Shown here: positions 61,701-64,000 of the stretch, piece after piece
How positions within the stretch are numbered: the stretch's first letter is position 1
How the letters are laid out: each line of letters starts with the position of its first letter
Origin: Ctenosaura bakeri
Taxonomy: Eukaryota > Chordata > Lepidosauria > Squamata > Iguanidae
DNA: 64,000 nt
NCBI GenBank assembly: GCA_948474755.1
Contig: CAOLHI010000932.1
Location: 124,001-188,000, forward strand
Direction: 5' to 3'
Notes under the pieces: model-generated
Told to the model about the DNA's origin: nothing
Database searches by the model: none
Seen by the model: only the letters and a program-made list of their open reading frames with translations
Program-made: the position numbers and the translations under genes

Positions 61701-62965
61701 ATAAATGTTAATATTAGATTTCAAAGCTATAAATGTGGCAAAGCAATACGTAGGATCACATTCAAGTTTATATTAGTAGAGTCCTGATGGGTTTAAAGTG
61801 AGAGATTCTCATTTATTATGCTATTACATTTTCATAAAGACAATCTAGTCAGAAGTAAAGTATAGATGTGGAAGACATAGAGTATTTAGGTAGATTTATG
61901 TTTTATGTCTACTTGTCGTATTATTTATATATTGTATTATTTATGTCTATGTTGTTTTATTTAAATGCTTTTTATAAAAAAAGAATTTAAAAAATCTTCA
62001 AATAATTATATTACAATTTTTAAAAAAGCCACAAAAAGTTTAAAGCCACAACTGCAATGGGAGTGAACTAGCCTTTCTGACACCTTCAAAAACAAAAAAA
62101 TCTAGCTATCTCACATTAAAATGGAATGTGGCACATACAGCAAACGACATATTTAATCCTTTTCATTCAAATAAAATATATACATATATATATATAGATG
62201 AAAACATAGGAGTACATGACATACAAAATAGGAATGTATAGGTTAACAGAGGAAACAATTTCATTTCACAGCACTCAAGAATTTTCAAGTAGTGTAAGCA
62301 CTGTGAAAATGTTGTTTCACTGCAAGTTTCACGGAAGACACTTGTATTCAATGTAAGAAATGAGTAAGCAATCCCAAGAGAAAGTGTGTTGCACGAGAAG
62401 GTATCAGAGATATGTGCCCCAGCTCTCAGATTGTGGTGATAAGTCTCAAAAGCAGGGCAACTTCTTTGGTTGCTATGACATTCTTATACTCACTTCAGGA
62501 CTCAAGAAGATTTTGTTTTTGCAGGAGGACAAGGAAATACAGATTTGAACAATAAGTTTCTGGACTGCAAGGAAACCATAATATAATCAAACAATGATCG
62601 CAGAGGTGCTGCAAACAAATTAGACCAGTGACATAGCAGAGATCTATGCATACTCAAAATGTTAAGACTTCTACCTTGTTCCCCATCAGCCTGCTGTCAA
62701 AACCAGCAGTGCTAATTCACTGCACCTGTGATCAAACACGCAGCAGATACACAACAGTACCGTTCTCTCCTCTCTTTCCCTTTTCCCAGTATAAAGAAAA
62801 GCAAGCAGATTTTACACTTACAATGTCTTGAGCCCTGTGAGACCTCTAAACATTCGTCCATGAACAGATTCCAACTGATTCCCTGTCAACATCAGTTCCT
62901 GCACTCCTGCTGCTCCATCAAAAGCACCTTCCCGAATCTCTTTGATCTTATTGTTACTCAGGTTT
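7235..62965 (-). CDS. SLIT3: SLIT3, ten internal exons (D3 LRRs to first EGF); gene incomplete at both ends
   Basis: SLIT3 is a large secreted axon-guidance ligand that binds ROBO receptors through its leucine-rich domains (family knowledge). Exons lie on the minus strand at 62965-62822, 58370-58227, 54283-54120, 51549-51417, 27889-27821, 25947-25876, 25707-25636, 20847-20776, 10221-10058 and 7359-7235. Each has an AG acceptor and a GT donor, mostly GTAAG, and consecutive phases join (2,2,2,1,2,2,2,2,2,1, ending in phase 0). The joined 1,159 nt read through with no stop. SLIT3 is preferred over SLIT1 and SLIT2 because of D3 residues such as [11 protein letters not shown] and HGRMFRGL and D4 residues such as [26 protein letters not shown] and FQCKG, compared with sequences I recall. 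Signal peptide, D1, D2, EGF2 onward, laminin G and C-terminal knot are outside the window. The SLIT identity is near certain; the paralogue call is very likely. Confidence 0.94.
7360..10057 (-). other. SLIT3 intron between D4 LRRCT and EGF1
   Basis: The intron is 2,698 bp. Apart from the L1 at 7522-8438 and short A runs near 9361-9373, I recognise nothing in it. Confidence 0.9.
7522..8438 (-). mobile_element. 5'-truncated L1 with 17-bp target-site duplication
   Basis: The minus strand encodes the C-terminal part of L1 ORF2, in two adjacent frames split by decay: [14 protein letters not shown], then the zinc-knuckle-like [31 protein letters not shown] and the tail up to EWKFRVLDM. The copy ends at left in a T-rich stretch, that is an A-rich tail on the minus strand. 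It is flanked by identical ATATTCATTTCACTTTA at 7522-7538 and 8422-8438, so the inserted DNA is 7539-8421 (883 bp). It lies in the same orientation as SLIT3, with its near edge 162 bp from the EGF1 acceptor. Confidence 0.93.
10058..10221 (-). CDS. SLIT3: SLIT3 exon: LRRCT cap of D4
   Basis: The exon is 164 nt, phase 2 in and phase 1 out, with acceptor TTTAACCTTCAG and donor GTAGGTG. It encodes [19 protein letters not shown], then [19 protein letters not shown] and [17 protein letters not shown]. The four cysteines of the cap are present. This exon gives the strongest SLIT3-versus-SLIT2 evidence in the window. The donor is GTAGG rather than the GTAAG used by the other exons. Confidence 0.96.
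10336..11084. mobile_element. Tigger/pogo-type non-autonomous DNA transposon
   Basis: The left end CAGGCACACCTCGGTTA and the reverse complement of the right end, CAGGTATACCTCAGTTA, agree at 14 of 17 positions. TA dinucleotides flank both ends (10334-10335, 11085-11086), as in Tc1/mariner-Tigger insertion. The 749-bp body shows no transposase frame, so the copy is non-autonomous or decayed. Confidence 0.82.
12105..12265. repeat. Reptile MITE-like repeat (TGCAATCC...GATTGCAGCC type)
   Basis: The stretch opens TGCAATCTTGTAAATAACTG and closes GGATAAAGGATTGCAGCC, with AAGTAAGTCTCATTGAATTC in the middle. I recognise this as a common short interspersed repeat of reptiles. The ends are imperfect inverted repeats. 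Confidence 0.6.
12276..12304 (+). repeat. (TTCC)n microsatellite
   Basis: Seven uninterrupted TTCC units, directly after the MITE-like repeat. Confidence 0.9.
14035..14110. repeat. Fragment of the same TGCAATCC-type repeat
   Basis: CATGTCTACTTCTAAGTAAG followed by TCCTATTGAAAATGG and ACTTCTGAGCAAAGGCATG matches the core of the repeat at 12105-12265. Only the centre is preserved. Confidence 0.5.
15463..15480 (+). repeat. Poly-T tract
   Basis: A run of about 18 T. It could be the A tail of a minus-strand retrocopy, but I recognise no retrocopy next to it. Confidence 0.7.
18999..19988 (+). pseudogene. L1 ORF1 remnant
   Basis: ORF1 encodes the RNA-binding chaperone of L1 (family knowledge). 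The frame opens [18 protein letters not shown], meets a frameshift or stop at the A run 19081-19096, and continues in pieces: [34 protein letters not shown] and [13 protein letters not shown], the last group matching the RRM/C-terminal part. Several in-frame stops, for example TGA for the tryptophan-like position near 19702, show that it is dead. It ends GATAAGTGA. Confidence 0.75.
19991..20113 (+). pseudogene. L1 ORF2 5' fragment (endonuclease start)
   Basis: About 40 codons: MKLKIIT, a TAG, then NVNGLNS, a lysine-rich segment, [16 protein letters not shown]. This is the start of the apurinic endonuclease domain, whose N and E motifs are conserved in L1. No reverse transcriptase follows. Confidence 0.8.
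20776..20847 (-). CDS. SLIT3: SLIT3 exon: fourth LRR of D4
   Basis: The exon is 72 nt, phase 2 at both ends, with acceptor TTGTTTCAG and donor GTAAGTATT. It encodes [20 protein letters not shown] then LSHL. The D4 domain carries part of the dimerisation and heparan-sulfate binding surface in SLIT proteins (family knowledge). Confidence 0.95.
21046..21640 (+). repeat. GC-rich relic, possibly 3' end of an LTR- or DIRS-type retroelement
   Basis: The stretch is richer in GC than its surroundings. A 90-residue frame at 21054-21326 ends in a basic tail ([20 protein letters not shown]). A TATA-like GGCTATATAACTG follows at about 21346, then pyrimidine-rich DNA with repeated TTGGA/TGACT phrases. This resembles the tail of a retroelement that I have seen in squamates, but I cannot name it. 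It might also be unrelated GC-rich DNA. Confidence 0.3.
23405..23600 (-). repeat. L2/CR1-like LINE 3' end
   Basis: A (TTTA)n run at 23417-23444 is followed by GTATCCCGCCTCTTCATATG and GAGGCGGCGAACAACTTACA. On the minus strand this reads as the usual LINE tail: ...CGCC, GGCGGGATAC, then (AAAT)n. Confidence 0.6.
25050..25105 (+). repeat. Short LINE 3' tail relic
   Basis: TTATACCACCTTGAGTCCTG followed by GGGGAGGATATTTAATAAAC resembles an L2-like 3' end in plus orientation. Confidence 0.4.
25636..25707 (-). CDS. SLIT3: SLIT3 exon: third LRR of D4
   Basis: The exon is 72 nt, phase 2 at both ends, with acceptor GTATTCTCCTAG and donor GTAAGTAT. It encodes [20 protein letters not shown] then LRVL. 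The residues match the fourth LRR domain of SLIT3 as I recall it almost exactly. Confidence 0.95.
25876..25947 (-). CDS. SLIT3: SLIT3 exon: second LRR of D4
   Basis: The exon is 72 nt, phase 2 at both ends, with acceptor TTTTCCCCCAG and donor GTAAGTA. It encodes one [23 protein letters not shown] then LSTL. Two overlapping-region sequons, NFT and NMT, are potential N-glycosylation sites. It is separated from the next exon by only 168 bp. Confidence 0.95.
25948..27820 (-). other. SLIT3 intron between first and second D4 LRR exons
   Basis: The intron is 1,873 bp. It contains a decayed LINE-like stretch at about 26095-26350 (CAGTTGCCTTGTAACAAATG, GGTTCTCAGGGCAATGTACA) and a hAT-like MITE at 26757-26871. 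Nothing else was recognised. Confidence 0.8.
26757..26871. mobile_element. hAT-like MITE
   Basis: The left end TTCCAACATGGTGCACTCCA and the reverse complement of the right end TCCCAACATGGGCATCCTTC form imperfect inverted repeats, with TTTTGGACTACA and TGTAGTCTAAAA inside. I recognise it as a family widespread in reptile genomes. The target duplication is unclear. Confidence 0.55.
27821..27889 (-). CDS. SLIT3: SLIT3 exon: first LRR of D4
   Basis: The exon is 69 nt, phase 2 at both ends, so it codes for 23 residues rather than the usual 24. Acceptor TACATTTCAG, donor GTAAGTGC. The product reads [20 protein letters not shown] and ends TLI across the junction. It completes the TEL|YLEG junction from the LRRNT exon. 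Confidence 0.94.
28355..30904 (-). mobile_element. L2-like LINE (L2/CR1 clade), decayed, reverse-transcriptase region and 3' UTR
   Basis: The minus strand carries reverse transcriptase motifs in broken frames: [19 protein letters not shown] near 30050-29990, a motif-A relic LLLDLS near 29820, and motif C near 29560 as CSDDTQ where the usual form is YADDTQ. The 3' UTR runs left to about 28355 (ACTCAAGGTGGCTTACAAAA on the plus strand). A Tigger element at 28994-29234 splits it. It is in the same orientation as SLIT3. Confidence 0.75.
28994..29234. mobile_element. Tigger-type MITE nested inside the L2-like LINE
   Basis: The left end CAGTAGAGTCCTCGTTATG and the reverse complement of the right end CAGTAGAGTCCCGGTTATC agree over most of 19 bases. 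TA dinucleotides flank both ends (28992-28993, 29235-29236). The 241-bp body is GC-rich (GCGGCAGCCATTTTGGGGGC). Removing it restores a continuous LINE 3' region. Confidence 0.88.
30905..31892 (+). mobile_element. CR1 LINE, 5'-truncated, 3' end complete
   Basis: The plus strand encodes the reverse transcriptase palm of CR1: [15 protein letters not shown] then [13 protein letters not shown] (motif C, FADD intact), followed by the C-terminal part broken by stops, with [18 protein letters not shown] near 31690. The 3' end is the CR1 signature GGTCTCTTCCAACTCTGTGA followed by an imperfect octamer repeat. It abuts the L2-like LINE in opposite orientation. Confidence 0.88.
32934..33165 (+). repeat. 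5S-rRNA-derived SINE
   Basis: The first ~110 bases follow vertebrate 5S rRNA: GATCCCATCTGCTCTTGGAA, GCTAAGCAAAGTTAGCCCTG, GTTAGTACCTGGATGGGAG and GATGCTGTAGCC, which cover the internal A, intermediate and C promoter boxes. The tail (GAAACCCCTATGAAATTCAG, ACCATAAGTCAACAGGCAAC, TTGAAGGCAAAGAC) is like that of the tRNA-derived SINEs in this window. A real 5S gene would end in a T run after about 120 bases; this one does not. Confidence 0.87.
34330..34521 (+). repeat. tRNA-derived SINE, 5'-truncated
   Basis: The body matches the copy at 2164-2421: GGCAAGTCAC, TCTCAGAGGAAGGCAAAGG, GAACAAATCTTGCC, GTGATAGGCTTACC and GTGACTTGAAGGGAC. The A-box part is missing. Confidence 0.78.
34578..34740 (-). repeat. 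tRNA-derived SINE, inverted relative to its neighbour
   Basis: Read on the minus strand it has TATGACTCTGGAGACCAAGG, a B box GGTTTGAACCCCC, GGGAAGTCACATTC, CTTGCCAAGAAAACC and TTAGGGTTGCCTTAGGTC. It lies 57 bp from the plus-strand copy at 34330-34521. Confidence 0.78.
38348..38461. repeat. Near-perfect palindrome (foldback MITE) inside the SPIN-like element
   Basis: The arms 38348-38403 and 38406-38461 are each 56 bases with one mismatch, and only TG lies between them. The pairing extends outward imperfectly to TGGC/GCCA at about 38326 and 38483. It looks like a MITE made of two terminal repeats back to back. Confidence 0.9.
38811..39175 (+). repeat. CpG-rich tandem repeat, about 2.3 units
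   Basis: Units start at 38811, 38991 and 39137 with AAGCGGAGCCCAGCTGC, AAGCAGCGCCCGGCTGC and AAGCAGTGCATGGCTGC. The first two continue with CCCCGGCAAGCAACT, and each ends in a (TG)n run and GCAGGCGCAAGTGTCC-like sequence. Unit 1 is longer because of an extra segment at about 38868-38935. The third unit is partial. Confidence 0.8.
39201..39300 (+). repeat. Two ~48-bp tandem units
   Basis: CCTCACCTCCACCTTAACG occurs at about 39203 and again at about 39251, each followed by a CTCCAGCTCTCTCCTC-type segment. It lies within the SPIN-like element. Confidence 0.8.
40138..40284. mobile_element. hAT-like MITE
   Basis: GCAGAAGTGGGTAGCTCATG at left and the reverse complement of the right end GCAGAAGTGAAGGACATGTG form imperfect inverted repeats. 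The interior has CATAACTCCCATCAT and TGATGGGAGCAGCAG, as in a widespread reptile MITE. The target duplication is not clear. Confidence 0.55.
41352..41566. mobile_element. Short GC-rich hAT-like MITE with 8-bp duplication
   Basis: The element 41360-41558 starts CAG and ends CTG. It is flanked by CTGATCTA at 41352-41359 and 41559-41566. The interior is rich in GGGGCGGGG and CCACGCCCC. The inverted repeats beyond CAG/CTG are weak, so family membership is inferred from duplication size and ends. Confidence 0.6.
42205..42262 (+). repeat. CR1 3'-end fragment
   Basis: AATGGATCTTGTGGTCCCTC followed by CCAACTATAAGATTCTATTA and TTCTATGATT is the CR1 3' signature. Confidence 0.7.
42500..42940. repeat. 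GC-rich block with stem-loops, unclassified
   Basis: The block is much richer in CpG than its surroundings. Two hairpins are visible: TTTTTGGCTT and AAGCCAAAAA around one G at 42779-42799, and GCGCAAATGTGAG near 42842 paired with CTCACATTTGTGCG near 42875. CCCTTTCCACAT near 42518 and CCCTTTCACATGG near 42900 may be related. It is possibly a MITE; no duplication was found. Confidence 0.45.
43175..43548 (+). mobile_element. CR1 LINE 3' fragment
   Basis: The sequence aligns by eye to the 3' half of the copy at 30905-31892: CATCTTTAAATACCTGGAGA, GGATTCAAGTTACAAGAAAA, AACTTTAGGAAGAACTTCTT and GGTTGGACAAGATGATCC, ending in ATGATTCCATGATTCTACAA. Confidence 0.82.
46490..47230 (+). repeat. Possible solo LTR of an endogenous retrovirus-like element
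   Basis: The layout suggests an LTR: a non-repetitive ~650-bp body, GCTTGCTTGCGGCCATTAAAG near 47010, an AATAAA signal at 47159-47164, then a short U5-like segment (GGATCTCTTCCTGGTTCTTC) ending near GACCCCGTAAACA. I could not find matching TG/CA ends with a 4-6 bp duplication, and no gag, pol or env frame is present. This could be ordinary intron. Confidence 0.3.
48008..48027 (+). repeat. (AAAC)n microsatellite
   Basis: About five AAAC units. Confidence 0.8.
49755..50060 (-). repeat. L2/CR1-like LINE 3' end
   Basis: TTTTAATTATAGCCTGCCTT followed by GGGACCTGAGGTGGTTCACA and AATTAAAA-rich sequence is the reverse of the usual LINE 3' tail. The boundaries are approximate. Confidence 0.55.
50356..50713 (-). 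mobile_element. Tigger-type MITE, same family as 63005-63395
   Basis: The ends are CAGTCAGCCTCCACATTCG and, inverted, CAGTCATCCCTCCACATTTA, flanked by TA (50354-50355, 50714-50715). The 358-bp body matches the copy at 63005-63395 in reverse orientation, including TAGGATTAGGGGCACAGGAC on the minus strand. No transposase frame is present. Confidence 0.9.
51417..51549 (-). CDS. SLIT3: SLIT3 exon: LRRNT of D4
   Basis: The exon is 133 nt, phase 1 in and phase 2 out, with acceptor CTCACTTTGTAG and donor GTAAGCC. It encodes the linker and N-terminal cysteine cap of D4: [16 protein letters not shown], then [19 protein letters not shown] and PKDVTEL. The CPxxCxC...C arrangement of an LRRNT is intact. 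The following intron, 23.5 kb, is the longest in the window. Confidence 0.94.
51550..54119 (-). other. SLIT3 intron between D3 LRRCT and D4 LRRNT
   Basis: The intron is 2,570 bp, AT-rich, with no repeat that I can classify. Confidence 0.85.
54120..54283 (-). CDS. SLIT3: SLIT3 exon: LRRCT cap of D3
   Basis: The exon is 164 nt, entering in phase 2 and leaving in phase 1 (GAT G|GTAAGC). It encodes the C-terminal cysteine cap of domain D3: [20 protein letters not shown], then [19 protein letters not shown] and DFTCDG. All four cap cysteines (CNC, RC, TC) are present. The size and phases equal those of the D4 cap exon at 10058-10221, a mark of domain duplication. Confidence 0.96.
54690..54718 (+). 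repeat. (GA)n microsatellite
   Basis: Fourteen uninterrupted GA units. Confidence 0.95.
55315..55344 (+). repeat. Imperfect (GA)n microsatellite
   Basis: GA units interrupted by GGCA and GG. Confidence 0.85.
55692..55786 (+). repeat. Compound (AAT)n(AAC)n microsatellite
   Basis: About 19 AAT units run directly into about 12 AAC units, with a sharp switch near 55750. Confidence 0.95.
56143..56235 (-). repeat. CR1 3'-end fragment
   Basis: CATAGAATCATAGAAATTCA then GAGTTGGAAGAGACCACACA and GGCCATCCAGTCCAACCCCC is the reverse complement of the CR1 3' end. Confidence 0.88.
58227..58370 (-). CDS. SLIT3: SLIT3 exon: next two LRRs of D3
   Basis: The exon is 144 nt, phase 2 at both ends, with acceptor TCCTTTTTAG and donor GTAAGT. 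It encodes two LRRs, starting [20 protein letters not shown] and continuing through [19 protein letters not shown] to LVSLSTI. An N-glycosylation sequon (NDT) falls in the first repeat. It joins in frame with the exons on each side. Confidence 0.95.
59047..59862. mobile_element. Penelope-like element, inverted dimer of 3' ends with 13-bp target-site duplication
   Basis: The arms 59091-59427 and 59516-59850 are inverted copies about 336 bp long and highly similar. Each encodes, outward from the centre, a fragment such as [19 protein letters not shown], which I take to be the C-terminal region of a Penelope-like element, followed by its 3' UTR (GATGCCAGCCACAGATGCAG, CGTCAGGAGAAAATACAACC). The 88-bp centre adds upstream coding on the right copy ([13 protein letters not shown]). 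ATTGTCTGAGATA flanks the whole at 59047-59059 and 59850-59862. The left copy is 31 bp longer at its 3' end. Confidence 0.8.
61156..62007 (+). mobile_element. 5'-truncated L1 with 13-bp target-site duplication
   Basis: The inserted DNA, 61169-61994, encodes the C-terminal L1 ORF2 region: [19 protein letters not shown], then [19 protein letters not shown] and the tail through [10 protein letters not shown] to a TAG at about 61616. A premature TAG stands at 61481-61483. A 3' UTR and A-rich end follow. TCTTCAAATAATT flanks it at 61156-61168 and 61995-62007. It is antisense to SLIT3. Confidence 0.92.
62822..62965 (-). CDS. SLIT3: SLIT3 exon: two LRRs of domain D3
   Basis: The exon is 144 nt. It opens in phase 2 after a TTTTTCTTTTTCAG acceptor and closes in phase 2 before GTAAGTGT. 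It encodes two 24-residue leucine-rich repeats: one with [19 protein letters not shown], the next with [17 protein letters not shown] and ending GLTGLKTL. Both carry the LxxLxLxxN pattern of extracellular LRRs. In SLIT proteins D3 is structural and is not the main ROBO-binding domain, which is D2. The preceding exon (LRRNT and first LRR of D3) is not visible in the 1,035 bases to the right. Confidence 0.95.
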
Positions 62966-63004
62966 CTGAAAAAGAAAAACAAACTTGACGTTAAACTGAC
63001 AATA

Positions 63005-63395
63005 CAGTCATCCCTCCACATTCGCTAGGGTTAGGGGCACAAGACCCTCATGAAAGTGGAAAAACCATGAATAACTCTAGGCCCTCATAAACCATATTTT
63101 AACACACACACACAAAAGTATGATCAACCATATTCACCCCACCATGGATGCTTTTGAGGCATCAGGGTTCCTTCACAAGGGAGAAGTGGGTGGACGGTGG
63201 GGCTTACTGCCACCTCCACTGCTGCCTTACAACATTTTTAACAAGGACTTACAAGCTTCGTTCGTAATTTCTCAATCTCAGGAGCCTTGCAGTCCCTATA
63301 AAAAATGGCATAGGGAAGCAGTAGAGGTGACAGCAAATAATCCGTGAATAATCAAATCCACAAAAGTGAAACCTGCAAATGCAGAGGGCTGACTG
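63005..63395 (+). mobile_element. Tigger-type MITE
   Basis: The ends are CAGTCATCCCTCCACATTCG and, inverted, CAGTCAGCCCTCTGCATTTG, flanked by TA (63003-63004, 63396-63397). The body is 391 bp without a transposase frame. It starts 39 bp upstream of the exon acceptor at 62965 in the sense of SLIT3, so its edge sits next to the branch-point region. Confidence 0.9.
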
Positions 63396-63460
63396 TATTA
63401 TTTAACAAGGTTAATTGCCTTTCATAACACAAATGTGGATGTGTTTGTACTGAGGGAATA

Positions 63461-63569
63461 GATGGCTGGGTGGCTATCCATTGAGAGTGCTTTGATGTGT
63501 GTTTCTGCATAGCAGGGGGTTGGACTGGATGGCTGCTGGTGTCTCTTCCAACTCTATGATTCTATGAAC
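63461..63569 (+). repeat. CR1 3'-end fragment
   Basis: GATGGCTGGGTGGCTATCCA, AGGGGGTTGGACTGGATGGC and TCTCTTCCAACTCTATGATT are the CR1 3' signature. Confidence 0.88.
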
Positions 63570-64000
63570 AAGCAATAGTTACAACACAGATTAAAAGTAG
63601 AGAAGTATTTCCAGATGCCAAAATTCTCCCCTTGTTATACCTCACAGTACTAGGAGGGTTTTTTGTTTTTTTTGGTGGATGAGGGGTTGTTTTTGTTTTA
63701 AAAGAATAACATAACATTGCAGGATTGGTGCTGTTTCCTTACATATTTATTATCATGTTTGCTTATAACTCCAGTGAAGTCTCAGCAAAATGTTTTAATT
63801 CATGGCATTGTGTTGGCACAGTAGAAAATTTGCTCCCACCCTAAGCATCTGTTTCTTTTTCCTTTGGACAGACCATGAGTTTTACTTTAACATCTTCAAG
63901 TGTGACTGCAAATAAAAATTCTATGAAAGCTAACAATATTAAACACAAGATTGTTCAAGGTACTATTTCAGTAAATTAAGTTTATATCCTATTTTATGTT

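Larger units (their letters stand above)
58371..62821 (-). other. SLIT3 intron between the two D3 LRR-pair exons
   Basis: The intron is 4,451 bp. It holds the Penelope-like dimer, the antisense L1 and a (TA)n stretch near 62177-62198. The rest is AT-rich with nothing recognised. Confidence 0.85.
62966..64000 (-). other. SLIT3 intron upstream of first visible exon, incomplete
   Basis: It holds the Tigger MITE and the CR1 tail. No further exon of D3 was seen up to the window edge. Confidence 0.8.

Noticed and set aside
7235..62965. SLIT2 or SLIT1 as the gene identity
   Set aside because: D3 and D4 residues such as [16 protein letters not shown] and [18 protein letters not shown] fit SLIT3 and differ from SLIT1 and SLIT2 at many positions.
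1..64000. miR-218-2, which sits in a SLIT3 intron in mammals
   Set aside because: I read the introns for the reverse complement of the mature sequence and its arm partner and saw neither. The known host intron lies nearer the 5' end, between D2 and D3, so it is expected beyond the right edge.
1..64000. CRISPR arrays, operons or other prokaryotic features
   Set aside because: The window is vertebrate nuclear DNA with spliced exons. The regular repeats are microsatellites or transposon units.

Overview
The window is vertebrate nuclear DNA: AT-rich, sparse in coding sequence and dense in transposable elements. The mix (L1, CR1, L2-like and Penelope-like retroelements, a tRNA-derived SINE and a 5S-rRNA-derived SINE, Tigger/pogo MITEs, hAT MITEs and a SPIN-like hAT element) points to a squamate reptile, most likely a lizard. 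That placement is inference from repeat sequences I recognise, not from a search.

The only gene I can support is SLIT3, on the minus strand, so transcription runs from right to left. Ten exons can be placed with consensus splice sites (AG acceptor, GTAAG or similar donor) and with phases that join without a gap. In order they are 62965-62822 and 58370-58227 (LRRs of the third leucine-rich domain, D3), 54283-54120 (LRRCT of D3), 51549-51417 (LRRNT of D4), 27889-27821, 25947-25876, 25707-25636 and 20847-20776 (D4 LRRs), 10221-10058 (LRRCT of D4) and 7359-7235 (start of the first EGF repeat). They total 1,159 coding nucleotides, about 386 codons, with no stop or frameshift seen. The 5' exons (D1, D2, start of D3) lie beyond the right edge. 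The remaining EGF repeats, the laminin G domain and the cystine knot lie beyond the left edge.

Region by region: 1-7234 is intron with a SINE and an old LINE tail. 7360-10057 holds a sense L1 flanked by a 17-bp target-site duplication close to the EGF exon. 10222-20775 holds a Tigger-type element and a 3-kb antisense L1 that stops just inside ORF2. 20848-27820 holds the D4 LRR exons with small relics between them. 27890-51416 is a 23.5-kb intron that carries most of the unusual DNA: a nested L2-like/Tigger/CR1 block, a 5S-derived SINE, an inverted SINE pair, a SPIN-like element with 1.7 kb of GC-rich interior, hAT MITEs, an LTR-like stretch and another Tigger copy. 51550-62821 holds microsatellites, an inverted Penelope-like dimer and a sense-strand (+) L1 3' end. 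62966-64000 holds a Tigger copy and a CR1 tail.

I saw no second gene, no CRISPR array and no miR-218 hairpin. The most interesting non-genic objects are the SPIN-like element with its CpG-rich cargo, the Penelope-like inverted dimer flanked by one target-site duplication, and the L1 copy that ends at an internal A-rich tract of ORF2.
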